Assembly: GCF_021300615.1 (NCBI RefSeq)
Contig: NZ_JAJTMY010000002.1
Location: 186,001 to 250,000, forward strand
Source: Helicobacter anatolicus
Lineage (GTDB): Bacteria; Campylobacterota; Campylobacteria; Campylobacterales; Helicobacteraceae
Direction of reading: 5' to 3'
Length of the DNA stretch: 64,000 bases
This document shows positions 20,206 through 28,967 of this stretch, one piece after another; positions within the stretch are counted from its first letter, which is position 1; each line of letters opens with the position of its first letter. The translations under genes and the position numbers were made by a program. Under the pieces are notes generated by a model, which searched no databases, was not told the origin of the DNA, and worked only from the letters and a program-made list of their open reading frames with translations.

Positions 20206-20249
20206 AAACTAAAAATATGGTAGAATTGTGACAATTTATTTTTTAGTTT
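20206..20249 (+). promoter_or_regulatory. Promoter region of the PAS chemoreceptor gene with nested inverted repeats
   Basis: A -10-like TAGAAT lies at 20221-20226, about 40 bp before the ATG. It overlaps a perfect odd palindrome AATTGT-G-ACAATT (20224-20236), and both are framed by a wider inverted repeat AAACTAAAAA (20206-20215) / TTTTTAGTTT (20240-20249). The nesting suggests regulated transcription; the regulator is unknown. Confidence 0.5.
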
Positions 20250-20264
20250 AAGCAAGGAGAAAAA

Positions 20265-21557
20265 ATGCTTTTCGGCAATAAGGTAAGAGAAGAATTTATA
20301 GCACTAAAGAATCAGAATGATTATTTGCAAAGTGTAGTAGAAGCAATTAGAGGCGGTGTTCCCGGTGCTGTGTTGCAACCTAATGGTGTTATACTTGAAA
20401 CCAATAGAAATTTATCTAATATATTTGAGATTCCTGAAGAGCAGGCAATTGGTAGGAGAGTGGAAGATTTTATTCATCCAGCTACAGCAAATAGTCAAGA
20501 GTTTTTGGCTGCATGGAGTGATGTGCAGTCTGGTAAAAATAGTTCTGTTTTATTGCGTTGCATTGGTAGAGGTGGTAAAAATCTTTGGTTGGAAACAAGC
20601 TTCTTGCCTATTAAAAATGCAAATAAACAAGTAATAAAAATTATTGTTTTTGCTCATGATATTACCAGAATCAAAGAAGAAGAGTTGAATTTGCAAAGTG
20701 CTATAAATGCAGTACAAAGATCCATGGCTATAATTGAATTTAAGCCAGATGGAAGTATTCTTTACGCAAATGATAACTTCTTGAGAACTATGGGGTATGC
20801 ATTGGATGAAGTTGTGGGTAAGCATCATAGTATGTTTTGTGATCAAAAATATATCAAAACGCAAGATTATATAAAGTTTTGGGATGGATTAAGAAGTGGT
20901 AGTTATCAGTCTGGAATGTTTGAACGTATTGCTAAAAATGGCAAAGTTATTTATTTGGAGGCAAGTTATAATCCTATTTATGATGTTGATGGGAAGATTT
21001 ATAAAGTAATTAAGTTTGCATCTAATGTTACAGGACAAATAGAAAGAGATAGACAAAAAAATGAACTCGCATTGAATCTTGCACAGGAAAATGATAAATT
21101 AACACGCGATGGAAAAGAAGTGATTGAGAAGACTGCGCAAAATGTAAGACATATTGCACAAACAATGCAAACAAGTTCAAGCCTTGTTATATCTTTGAAT
21201 GCACAATCTGATGAAATTAAATCTATTATTCAAACTATTAAAGATATTGCTGATCAAACCAATCTTCTTGCGTTGAATGCAGCGATTGAAGCAGCAAGGG
21301 CAGGAGAGCATGGTAGAGGATTTGCAGTTGTTGCTGATGAAGTAAGAAAGCTTGCCGAAAGAACAGGAAGATCAATTACAGAAATTACAACTACTATTAA
21401 CTCTATTAGGGATGTAACTTCGCAAGTTGTAGAATCTATTAATGTTTCTATTAATGAAGTAGAAAGTAGTGTAAAACTTGCCAATGAGGCAAAAGAATTT
21501 ATGGATAAAATTCGTGCAAGTTCTGAAGAAGTTGCTGGTGCAATTTCTGTGCAATAA
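20265..21557 (+). CDS. Soluble chemoreceptor with two PAS domains (BdlA/Aer-like)
   Basis: A 430-residue methyl-accepting chemotaxis-type protein with no membrane segment. PAS 1 spans about 20-145 and PAS 2 about 145-265 ([20 protein letters not shown]). A short coiled coil leads to the signalling tip [20 protein letters not shown], followed by [16 protein letters not shown]. The signalling part is short after the tip, as in Pseudomonas BdlA. PAS domains suggest sensing of redox, energy state or a small ligand in the cytoplasm; no haem or FAD ligand can be assigned by eye. The tip DNA is nearly identical to that of the 39146 receptor. Confidence 0.88.
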   Translation: MLFGNKVREEFIALKNQNDYLQSVVEAIRGGVPGAVLQPNGVILETNRNLSNIFEIPEEQAIGRRVEDFIHPATANSQEFLAAWSDVQSGKNSSVLLRCIGRGGKNLWLETSFLPIKNANKQVIKIIVFAHDITRIKEEELNLQSAINAVQRSMAIIEFKPDGSILYANDNFLRTMGYALDEVVGKHHSMFCDQKYIKTQDYIKFWDGLRSGSYQSGMFERIAKNGKVIYLEASYNPIYDVDGKIYKVIKFASNVTGQIERDRQKNELALNLAQENDKLTRDGKEVIEKTAQNVRHIAQTMQTSSSLVISLNAQSDEIKSIIQTIKDIADQTNLLALNAAIEAARAGEHGRGFAVVADEVRKLAERTGRSITEITTTINSIRDVTSQVVESINVSINEVESSVKLANEAKEFMDKIRASSEEVAGAISVQ

Positions 21558-21577
21558 TCTTTTTTGGGTAGAAATAT

Positions 21578-22234
21578 TTGGAAGATAGATTTACGCGGAC
21601 AAGATTTTTATTTGGGGATGATTTTGAATTATTTTCCGGTAAAAAGGTAATTATCTTTGGTGTAGGAGGAGTTGGAGGTTTTACACTGGATTGTCTTTAT
21701 CGTGTTGGAATTGGGAATATTACTATTGTTGATAAGGATTTTTTTGATATTACTAATCAAAATCGTCAGATTGGATCCCATCAGATAGGAAAGGCAAAAG
21801 TTCATGTATTAGCAGAAATGTATCATGGTGTTATTCCCTTACAAGAAAAAGTAGATGAAGAGTTTATTAAGAATCATAATTTTGATCAGTATGATTATGT
21901 CGTTGATGCGATTGATGATATTCCTGCAAAGGTATTATTGGCAAAAAGATGTGAAAAGATGCTATATGGGACATATATTAGCTCTACAGGAAGTGCAAAA
22001 AAACTTAATCCATTAATGATTAAAGTTGATAGTATTTGGAATAGTTATGGTGATAGATTTGGTAGAAAAATGCGTGATGAGTTAAAAAAGAGTGGATTTA
22101 AAGGAAAGTTTAAAGTGGTTTTTAGTCCCGAGGAACCGAAGTGCAAGCAATTGGGGAGTTTTAGTGCGGTAACTGCGAGTTTTGGACTTCAAATTGGTAG
22201 TGAAATTATAAGAGATATTATAACGAGGAGATGA
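21578..22234 (+). CDS. tcdA: tRNA threonylcarbamoyladenosine dehydratase (TcdA/ThiF-MoeB family)
   Basis: A 218-residue E1-like adenylating enzyme. The nucleotide-binding IFGVGGVGGFTLDCLYRVGIGN, the DKDFFDITNQNRQ segment and VVDAIDDIPAKVLL are family hallmarks. TcdA cyclises t6A37 in tRNA. The short length, lack of a second domain and the late SPEEPKCKQLGSFS favour TcdA over ThiF or MoeB, but the H. pylori counterpart has been labelled moeB. TTG at 21578 is used. It is followed after 1 bp by the acidic small gene. Confidence 0.8.
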   Translation: MEDRFTRTRFLFGDDFELFSGKKVIIFGVGGVGGFTLDCLYRVGIGNITIVDKDFFDITNQNRQIGSHQIGKAKVHVLAEMYHGVIPLQEKVDEEFIKNHNFDQYDYVVDAIDDIPAKVLLAKRCEKMLYGTYISSTGSAKKLNPLMIKVDSIWNSYGDRFGRKMRDELKKSGFKGKFKVVFSPEEPKCKQLGSFSAVTASFGLQIGSEIIRDIITRR

Positions 22235-22235
22235 A

Positions 22236-22400
22236 ATGTTAAATTGTTTTGTTTATAAGATGTATGAAGATGATGATTTTGATGATGAAGCAGAGTATTC
22301 TGATGACTTTGATGAAGAGGATGAAAAAGTAGGTCACTATTATAATGGATATGATGATGATGACTATCAAAATCCCGACAATGATTATGAAGAAGACTAA
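22236..22400 (+). CDS. Small highly acidic protein (54 residues), function unknown
   Basis: ATG at 22236 follows GAGGAG and lies 1 bp after the tcdA stop; the TAA stop shares its last A with the aguB ATG (TAATG). Of 54 residues, well over a third are Asp or Glu, with many Tyr and only two Lys and no Arg: MLNCFVYKMYEDDDF at the start, then runs such as DDDDY. It has no signal peptide or membrane segment. The tight packing and good ribosome site support a real gene, and I recall a short Asp-rich gene at this place in H. pylori. The acidic, tyrosine-rich make-up could suit metal binding or a DNA/RNA mimic, which is speculation. Confidence 0.8.
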   Translation: MLNCFVYKMYEDDDFDDEAEYSDDFDEEDEKVGHYYNGYDDDDYQNPDNDYEED

Positions 22401-23269
22401 TGAAAATCGCTTTAATACAACATGCATTTAAAACAACTAGAGAGGAAACTTGCTCTTATATTCTTCAAAAGATTAAAGAGGCTGCAAAACACTCAGAATT
22501 AGTGGTGTTGCAGGAATTGCATAATACGCACTATTTTTGTCAAAATGAAAATACGCAAAATTTTGATTTTGCTTGTCATTTTGATGAAGATATTGCATTT
22601 TATTCTCAAATTGCGAAAGAAAATCAAGTGGTGCTTGTTACCTCATTATTTGAAAGAAGGGCTGCAGGGCTTTACCACAATACTGCAGTAGTTTTTGAAA
22701 AAGATGGTAGCATTGCAGGAAAATATAGAAAAATGCATATTCCTGATGATCCAAATTTTTATGAGAAATTTTATTTTACACCTGGTGATATAGGTTTTAA
22801 TCCTATATCTACAAGTGTAGGAAAGCTTGGTGTTTTGGTGTGCTGGGATCAATGGTATCCTGAAGCGGCACGTATTATGGCATTAAAGGGTGCAGAGGTT
22901 TTGATCTATCCTACTGCTATTGGATGGTTTAATGAAGATCCAGAGGATGAAAAACAAAGACAGCTTGATGCATGGATTGCTGTTCAAAGAGGACATGCAG
23001 TGGCTAATGGTATACCAGTTGTTGCAGTAAATCGTGTAGGGTTTGAAAAAGATGATAGCGCACAAAGTAATGGAATCTTGTTTTGGGGTTCATCATTTGT
23101 ATTTGGACCTCAAGGTGAATTGATTGTGCAAGCAGGGGTAGAAAAAGAAGAAATTTTATATGCAGATCTTGATAAAAAATGTAGCGAGGAAGTGCGTAGA
23201 ATTTGGCCATTTTTGCGTGATAGACGTATCGAAGATTATGCAGAAATTTTAAAAAGATATTGTGATTAA
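22400..23269 (+). CDS. aguB: N-carbamoylputrescine amidase
   Basis: A 289-residue nitrilase-superfamily hydrolase converting N-carbamoylputrescine to putrescine, CO2 and ammonia. The catalytic triad is intact: Glu39 (VVLQELHN), Lys111 (KYRKMHIPDD) and Cys148 (VLVCWDQWYPEAAR). The KMHIPDDP stretch, the YPTAIGWF segment and the VNRVGFE...FWGSSFV block are AguB-specific. Its ATG overlaps the stop of the acidic small gene by one base. Polyamine synthesis is the expected role. Confidence 0.93.
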   Translation: MKIALIQHAFKTTREETCSYILQKIKEAAKHSELVVLQELHNTHYFCQNENTQNFDFACHFDEDIAFYSQIAKENQVVLVTSLFERRAAGLYHNTAVVFEKDGSIAGKYRKMHIPDDPNFYEKFYFTPGDIGFNPISTSVGKLGVLVCWDQWYPEAARIMALKGAEVLIYPTAIGWFNEDPEDEKQRQLDAWIAVQRGHAVANGIPVVAVNRVGFEKDDSAQSNGILFWGSSFVFGPQGELIVQAGVEKEEILYADLDKKCSEEVRRIWPFLRDRRIEDYAEILKRYCD

Positions 23270-23271
23270 AA

Positions 23272-24579
23272 ATGTTGTTATTAACTAATCCTGCTGTAAT
23301 TTCTATTTTTGTAATGATTGTCCTATGTTTGTTGCGTGTGAATGTGCTTTTATCTATAGTTTTTTCAACGTTGATTGCGGGTTTATTGTCTGATATGGGA
23401 CTTGTTCAGACAATAAATTTGATGATTAAAGGCATGAGTGGTAATATGTCTATAGCCTTAAGTTATATTTTCTTGGGGATTTTGGCAGTGGCAATCAGTA
23501 CAGGAAATTTGACAAAAGTTCTTGTATATCGTGTTTCTTTGCTTGTTGAGAATAAAAAAAATCTTTTTGTTTTTTTGATTGCTTTCTTGGCGTGTTTTGC
23601 TGAGAATCTTATTCCTATTCATATTGCTTTTATTCCAATTTTAATTCCACCACTTTTGGGTTTAATGAATGCACTCAAAATTGACAGAAGGGCAGTGGCA
23701 TGTGCTCTTGCTTTTGGTCTTGAGGCGCCTTATATTTGTATTCCTGTGGGTTTTGGATTGATTTATCAAACTATTATTCAAGAGCAGATGTTGCAAAATG
23801 GGATTAGGGTAAGTATTTTTGATATTGCAAGTGTAATGTGGATAGGTGGACTTGCAATGCTTTTTGGTTTGATGCTTGCAGTTTTAATATTATATAGAAA
23901 ACCTAGAGAATACAATGGAGAGTTATTGGATCAAAAATTTATGCAGCTTAAGGAAGTAAGGTTGCAAAAAGATGATTATATGGCATTATTAGGAGCTGCA
24001 ATAGCGTTTTCTGCGCAAATTATCACTTCTTCTTTACCATTAGGAGCATTTATAGGTATCATTTTTATGATTGTTACAGGTGTGATTAAATGGGAAAAAA
24101 TGGATAAGGTTGTAGATGATGGAATTAAATCTATGGCGTTAATTGCATTTATTATGCTTATTGCCTCTGGATTTGCAGAGGTTTTGAAAGAAAGTGGAGG
24201 TGTACAACAACTTGTTGAAGTTACTGCTAATGTAGTTGGAGGAAAATTGGGTGGTATTGTCTTAATGCTTCTTGTAGGTTTGCTTGTGACAATGGGGATA
24301 GGAACTTCTTTTGGAACTATACCTGTGATTGCAACTTTTTATTGCCCTTTGTGCATAGAATTAGGCTTTAGTGTTTCCGCAATAATTTTGCTTTTGGGGA
24401 TTGCCGGAGCTTTAGGCGATGCGGGATCACCTGCTTCAGATACCACTATTGGACCAACAATGGGATTAAATATTGATGGACAACATAATCATATTTGGGA
24501 TACCTGTGTACCCACCTTTTTGGTTTATAATATCTCTCTACTTATTTTTGGTGTTATTGGTACCTTTATCTTGGGATAA
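23272..24579 (+). CDS. Na+/H+ antiporter-family membrane protein
   Basis: A 435-residue polytopic inner-membrane protein (about eleven segments) resembling NhaC-type and related ion-transporter proteins. It has an internal repeat-like organisation, with AFGLEAPYICIPVGFGLIYQTII in the first half and the conserved GALGDAGSPASDTTIGPT loop near the end. It follows aguB by 2 bp, as in H. pylori. Its last 42 bp overlap the 3' end of flhB on the other strand. Substrate is not established by sequence. Confidence 0.78.
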   Translation: MLLLTNPAVISIFVMIVLCLLRVNVLLSIVFSTLIAGLLSDMGLVQTINLMIKGMSGNMSIALSYIFLGILAVAISTGNLTKVLVYRVSLLVENKKNLFVFLIAFLACFAENLIPIHIAFIPILIPPLLGLMNALKIDRRAVACALAFGLEAPYICIPVGFGLIYQTIIQEQMLQNGIRVSIFDIASVMWIGGLAMLFGLMLAVLILYRKPREYNGELLDQKFMQLKEVRLQKDDYMALLGAAIAFSAQIITSSLPLGAFIGIIFMIVTGVIKWEKMDKVVDDGIKSMALIAFIMLIASGFAEVLKESGGVQQLVEVTANVVGGKLGGIVLMLLVGLLVTMGIGTSFGTIPVIATFYCPLCIELGFSVSAIILLLGIAGALGDAGSPASDTTIGPTMGLNIDGQHNHIWDTCVPTFLVYNISLLIFGVIGTFILG

Positions 24580-25635
24580 GTTTTTGTATTTTTCTTGAAA
24601 AGATTTAATTTGTGCAAAGATAGCTGCTACGACTTCAAAGAGTGTATGAGGTATAGGCTCTTCAAGATCTACTTGTTTGTATAATGTACGGGCAAGTTTT
24701 GGATTTTCTACAATTTCAATATTGTGTTCACGCGCGATACCTTTAATTCTGATGGCAAGATGGTCTATACCTTTAGCTACTACAACAGGAGCTGGATCAT
24801 TGGGTGCAAAACGCAATGCAATTGCATAGTGAGTGGGGTTTGTTACAACAACATCTGCACTAGGGATAGCCTGCATCATTTTTCCTAGAGTGTTTTTCAT
24901 CATAATTTGGCGAATCTTGGCTTTTACTTCAGGATTTCCTTCTTGTTGTTTGTACTCATCTTTGACTTCTTGTTTACTCATCCGGAGAGATTTAATATAT
25001 TGATATCTTTTAATAAGATAATCTGCAATTGCCATGATAAAAAATAATACCAATAAGCTTGAAATCAAAATGAGCGATTTGTCTCTTACCCATACAGCTT
25101 GAGAAAAAATATTGATCATCGCTACATTGGGGATTTGTTGTAAAAAGCTGATAAAAATTGCTCCACCTAGCAAAAATGCAATAAAAACTTTTAGAGTAAT
25201 CATAAAACCATCAAGAAGTTTTTTTAAAGAAAATAGGTTTTTAAGACCTTTGATGGGATTAATTTTGCTTAATTTTGGTTGTAAAACTTTTGGGGCTAAT
25301 AAAAAGCCAATTTGTGCAAGATTTCCAATAATACCCGCAAGCATCAAGGCTGCAAAAATAGGGAATAATATTAATAAGGTTTTCCAGAGCAATGTGAGGA
25401 AAAGATTGAAAATATTATTAAAACTAAAATCAAGATGGAAGAATTGCAGACAAGTTATATAGATTCCCTCTAGGTTTTTAAGCCAAAAAGGAAAAATAGC
25501 AAAAAGGGTGAATATACCTACTATAAAGCTGATAAATGCCACAAGTTCTGGGCTTTTTGAAACATTGCCTTCTTCTCTTGCTTTTTGTATTTTTCTACTA
25601 GATGGGGCTTCTTGTTTTTCTTGTTCATCTGCCAT
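24538..25635 (-). CDS. flhB: Flagellar type III export switch protein FlhB
   Basis: A 365-residue component of the flagellar export gate. Residues 1-215 include four membrane segments. The cytoplasmic domain carries the autocleavage site NPTH (in VVTNPTHYAIALRF, about residue 264), which switches export from hook to filament substrates. The N-terminal EQEKQEAPSSRKIQKAREEGNVSKSPEL is characteristic. It starts inside the end of mobA (11-bp overlap). Confidence 0.97.
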   Translation of the reverse strand: MADEQEKQEAPSSRKIQKAREEGNVSKSPELVAFISFIVGIFTLFAIFPFWLKNLEGIYITCLQFFHLDFSFNNIFNLFLTLLWKTLLILFPIFAALMLAGIIGNLAQIGFLLAPKVLQPKLSKINPIKGLKNLFSLKKLLDGFMITLKVFIAFLLGGAIFISFLQQIPNVAMINIFSQAVWVRDKSLILISSLLVLFFIMAIADYLIKRYQYIKSLRMSKQEVKDEYKQQEGNPEVKAKIRQIMMKNTLGKMMQAIPSADVVVTNPTHYAIALRFAPNDPAPVVVAKGIDHLAIRIKGIAREHNIEIVENPKLARTLYKQVDLEEPIPHTLFEVVAAIFAQIKSFQEKYKNLSQDKGTNNTKNK

Positions 25636-26197
25636 AATATTCCCTTAAAATAAGTTGATAATCATGCGGTGTGTTAAGATTGGATAAATCTTTATCGCTA
25701 TCATGATTTAGTTCAAATATTTTACATTCTTGTAAAATATTTTTGATTTTATATTTTTCATTTTTCAGAGCATTTTGTATATTTGATAATGTATTTTTAT
25801 GCCAAATTGCTGTAAGATAATGTTCTTTTTTTGGCGTTTTGATATAAAAAACATCATGAGTATTCTTTTGTGCTTGTGTAAGGAGGTTTATAATTAGGCT
25901 AGGAGGTACTAGTGGCGTATCTACACAAATAAAAAATATTTTTTCAGAATCTAGAGATAAAAATGCACTTTCTAAAGCTAATAGTGGGGTGTAGAGCGTG
26001 CTTTCTAAAGGATTATCCTTAATGCAAGGAAGGTTGAAAAAATCTTGCTTGCTTGCAATATAAACTTGGGAAAAAATTTTTTGCATTTTTTGAAATTGAT
26101 ATTGCAGGAGGGTTTTTTCTCCAAATGGCAAAAGAGCCTTATTACTCCCCATTCGAGAACTTTTTCCACCGCAAAGAATTACGCAAGGTATATTCAT
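25625..26197 (-). CDS. mobA: Molybdenum cofactor guanylyltransferase
   Basis: A 190-residue nucleotidyltransferase that attaches GMP to molybdopterin. The N-terminal loop CVILCGGKSSRMGSNKALLPFGEKTLL is the MobA nucleotide-binding signature, and ICVDTPLVPP carries the metal-binding Asp. The guanylated cofactor is what the TMAO-reductase-like enzyme (47006-49399) needs. It is the first gene of the mobA-flhB pair and divergent from moaA. Confidence 0.93.
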   Translation of the reverse strand: MNIPCVILCGGKSSRMGSNKALLPFGEKTLLQYQFQKMQKIFSQVYIASKQDFFNLPCIKDNPLESTLYTPLLALESAFLSLDSEKIFFICVDTPLVPPSLIINLLTQAQKNTHDVFYIKTPKKEHYLTAIWHKNTLSNIQNALKNEKYKIKNILQECKIFELNHDSDKDLSNLNTPHDYQLILREYYGR

Positions 26198-26232
26198 ATT
26201 TTCCCTTTTTAGATTAAAATTTTAATTGTATG

Positions 26233-26238
26233 ATTATA
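26233..26238 (-). promoter_or_regulatory. -10 element of the mobA-flhB promoter
   Basis: A perfect TATAAT on the minus strand, giving a start near 26226 and a leader of about 29 nt before mobA. The divergent moaA promoter probably uses the TATAAAAT at about 26284-26291. Confidence 0.6.
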
Positions 26239-26306
26239 GAGTTTAAAATCTGATTAAGAATGAATAAGGTAATGTAGTTAATTATAAAATAAATAAGGTT
26301 GATAAA

Positions 26307-27278
26307 ATGTTGCAAGATACTTTTGGAAGGACGATTGACTATATACGTGTTTCTGTAACAAAGCAGTGTAATTTTAGATGTCAGTATTGTATGCCAAATA
26401 CCCCATTTGATGCTTTTGATAAAGATGAATATATTCCTTTGGATAATGTTTTAGAATTTTTAAAAGTTGGCATTGATCAAGGGATTAAAAAAATTAGAAT
26501 TACAGGTGGAGAGCCACTTTTAAGAAAAGATTTGCCGGAATTTATTGCAAAATTGCGAGAATATTCTAAAGATGTGCAACTTGTTTTGACTACAAATGGA
26601 TTTTTGTTGCAAAAAAGTGCTGAAATCTTAAAAAAGGCAGGGCTAGATCGCATTAATATATCACTTGATTCTTTAAAGCGTGAAAAAATTATGCAAATTT
26701 CCAAAAAAGACGGATTAAATAATGTTTTATTGGGTATTGATGAAGCATTGCGTCATGGATTTGGAATCAAGATTAATTCTGTGATTTTAAAAGGTGTAAA
26801 TGATGATGAGATTCTCGATCTCATGGAATATGCAAAGAGTAAAAATATTAGTATACGCTTTATTGAATATATGGAAAATATCCATGCAAGTGATGTGATA
26901 TTAGGGGTTAGAGAAAAAGATATTTTAGAAAAAATCGCAACAAAATTTAAATTTAAAATACTTGATGAACAAATTATTGGACCTGCAAAACTTTATCAAT
27001 GTGATGATGGTTATATTTTTGGGATTATTGCACCTCATAATGATGATTTTTGTCAAACTTGCAATAGAATCCGCTTGACTGCAGAAGGCGTGATTTGCCC
27101 TTGTTTGTATTATCAAGATAGCGTAGATGCAAGATCTGCATTAATGTCTAAAGATCCCAAGGAGATTAAAAAAGTTTTAGAACAAGCAGTTTTTAACAAA
27201 CCTGAAAAAAATCAATGGGATGAAAGTATGCCAAAAGATAAAATTTCAGCGCGTGCTTTCTATCATACTGGAGGATAA
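26307..27278 (+). CDS. moaA: GTP 3',8-cyclase (molybdopterin synthesis)
   Basis: A 323-residue radical-SAM enzyme for the first step of molybdopterin synthesis. The SAM cluster motif is [12 protein letters not shown] (C-x3-C-x2-C). ITGGEPLLR is the conserved GGEP, and the second cluster uses [13 protein letters not shown]...CPC near the C-terminus. It sits divergently from mobA, so both cofactor genes share one intergenic region. GTG of mqnE follows 2 bp after its stop. Confidence 0.96.
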   Translation: MLQDTFGRTIDYIRVSVTKQCNFRCQYCMPNTPFDAFDKDEYIPLDNVLEFLKVGIDQGIKKIRITGGEPLLRKDLPEFIAKLREYSKDVQLVLTTNGFLLQKSAEILKKAGLDRINISLDSLKREKIMQISKKDGLNNVLLGIDEALRHGFGIKINSVILKGVNDDEILDLMEYAKSKNISIRFIEYMENIHASDVILGVREKDILEKIATKFKFKILDEQIIGPAKLYQCDDGYIFGIIAPHNDDFCQTCNRIRLTAEGVICPCLYYQDSVDARSALMSKDPKEIKKVLEQAVFNKPEKNQWDESMPKDKISARAFYHTGG

Positions 27279-27280
27279 AA

Positions 27281-28363
27281 GTGGATTTATTGGAGCGAGT
27301 ATTAAATAAAGAAAATTTAAAACCAAGTGAGCTTAGTGCGCTTTATGATTATGATATTTTTACATTGGGTAAAGTTGCAGATGAAATGCGTAAAAAAAAG
27401 TATGGCAATAAAGTATTTTTTAATATTAATCGTCATATTAATCCGACAAATATTTGTGCAGATGTATGTAGGTTTTGTGCTTTTTCTGCAAGTAGAAAAA
27501 ATCCAAATCCCTATGAAATGAGTATTGATGAGATTGTCTCACAAGTATTAGCATGTCAAAATCGTGGAATAAAAGAAGTGCATATTGTTTCAGCACATAG
27601 TCCAAATTATTCTTATGAATGGTATTTAGATATGTTTATGGCAGTGAAAAAAGCAGCACCAAATATTCATCTCAAAGCCATGACCGCAGCAGAAGTAGAT
27701 TATTTGGATAGAAAATTTGAAAAAGGATATCAAAAAATTCTTGAAGATATGGCAAAGTGTGGGGTAGATTCTATGCCTGGGGGTGGAGCAGAGATTTTTG
27801 ATGAAAAAGTGCGTCAGTATATTTGTAAAGGAAAAGTAAATTCTCAAAGGTGGTTAGAGATTCATAATTATTGGCATCAACTTGGAAAAATGAGTAATGC
27901 AACAATGCTATTTGGGCATGTTGAGACAAGAGAGCATCGTATTGATCATATGCTAAGATTGCGTAATATTCAACAAGATAGCAATATAGTCGAGGCAAAA
28001 AAAGGAGGCTTTAATGCTTTTATTCCATTGCTTTATCAAAATCAAAATAATTTTTTAAATATTAAAGAAAATTTGAGTGGTCAAGAGATATTAAAAACTT
28101 TAAGTATTGCAAGAATTATATTAGATAATATTCCACACATTAAGGCATATTGGGCTAGTTTGTCTTTAAATGTAGCATTGATTGCACAAGAATTTGGTGC
28201 AGATGATATGGATGGAACAATTGAAAATGAATCAATCCAGTCAGCAGGTGGTGCAAAAAGCAAAAATGGTGTCAGTAAAGAGCTTATGATTGCACAAATT
28301 AAAGATGCGGGATTTAGACCTATTGAGCGTGATAGCTTATATAATGAGTTACAGGAATATTGA
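27281..28363 (+). CDS. mqnE: Aminofutalosine synthase
   Basis: A 360-residue radical-SAM enzyme that joins 3-enolpyruvylbenzoate-type substrate to adenosine in the futalosine route. The cluster motif is [12 protein letters not shown] (C-x3-C-x2-C). [10 protein letters not shown] before it and [14 protein letters not shown] and MPGGGAEIF after it are typical of MqnE rather than MqnC. GTG at 27281 is the start. It uses the product of MqnA (17419-18189). Confidence 0.93.
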   Translation: MDLLERVLNKENLKPSELSALYDYDIFTLGKVADEMRKKKYGNKVFFNINRHINPTNICADVCRFCAFSASRKNPNPYEMSIDEIVSQVLACQNRGIKEVHIVSAHSPNYSYEWYLDMFMAVKKAAPNIHLKAMTAAEVDYLDRKFEKGYQKILEDMAKCGVDSMPGGGAEIFDEKVRQYICKGKVNSQRWLEIHNYWHQLGKMSNATMLFGHVETREHRIDHMLRLRNIQQDSNIVEAKKGGFNAFIPLLYQNQNNFLNIKENLSGQEILKTLSIARIILDNIPHIKAYWASLSLNVALIAQEFGADDMDGTIENESIQSAGGAKSKNGVSKELMIAQIKDAGFRPIERDSLYNELQEY

Positions 28364-28376
28364 GAAAAAAGGAGAG

Positions 28377-28964
28377 ATGATGAGACATTTTAGAGTAATT
28401 AAAGATGTGGCAATGATAGGTGGAATAAGTGCCATGGTAGTTTTTGCATTACAGGGGTGTGATAATCAGTCTCAAAAACAAGAGTTGAATCAAAGTGTTA
28501 AAAAAGGTGCATTTGTTTTGTTAGAGGAACAAAATGATGGTAGCTATAAAATATTGGAAGAATATCCTAGTGGTACGACACATGTGGTGGTACGTGATAA
28601 AAATGGTATAGAGCGTGTTTTGAGTCAAGCAGAAATTGATCAATTATTGAAAGAGGAAGAAAGAAAAATTGATAATAATACAAGTGAGTTAACCTCTAGT
28701 GGATCGCAAGGATTAGGTTTGGGGAGTGCAATTTTAGCAAGTGCTGCTGGTGCGATTTTGGGGAGTTATATCGGAAATAAATTATTTAATAATCCTAACT
28801 ACCAGCAAAATCAACAAAGAAATTATAAATCCCCTCAGGCTTATGAGAGAAGCCAGAATAGTTTTAAAAATACGAGTTCAACGTCAAATACAGCAGCAAA
28901 AAGTGGTGCAAAAAGTGGATTTTTTAAAAATTCTAGTGCTACATCACAAAGTATAGGGGGATAA
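28377..28964 (+). CDS. UPF0323-type lipoprotein
   Basis: About 195 residues. The start is the ATG pair at 28377/28380 behind GGAG; the longer frame from 28290 would run into mqnE and spoil the signal peptide. The signal peptide ends in a lipobox, VVFALQGC, so the mature protein is a lipid-anchored Cys protein. A compact N-terminal domain ([20 protein letters not shown]) is followed by an alanine/glycine-rich segment ([18 protein letters not shown]) that resembles a glycine-zipper, and a Ser/Asn/Gln-rich disordered tail. The pairing with the next gene is conserved in Helicobacter and Campylobacter as I recall. Confidence 0.83.
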   Translation: MMRHFRVIKDVAMIGGISAMVVFALQGCDNQSQKQELNQSVKKGAFVLLEEQNDGSYKILEEYPSGTTHVVVRDKNGIERVLSQAEIDQLLKEEERKIDNNTSELTSSGSQGLGLGSAILASAAGAILGSYIGNKLFNNPNYQQNQQRNYKSPQAYERSQNSFKNTSSTSNTAAKSGAKSGFFKNSSATSQSIGG

Positions 28965-28967
28965 AAT

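Noticed and set aside
22239-22427. Minus-strand frame of 62 residues opposite the acidic small gene
   Set aside because: It is the mirror of GAT/GAA-rich codons, giving an Ile/Val-rich artefact with no ribosome site.
28290-28376. Longer frame for the UPF0323 lipoprotein starting inside mqnE
   Set aside because: It would place charged residues before the signal peptide; the ATG pair at 28377/28380 has a ribosome site and gives a proper lipoprotein signal.
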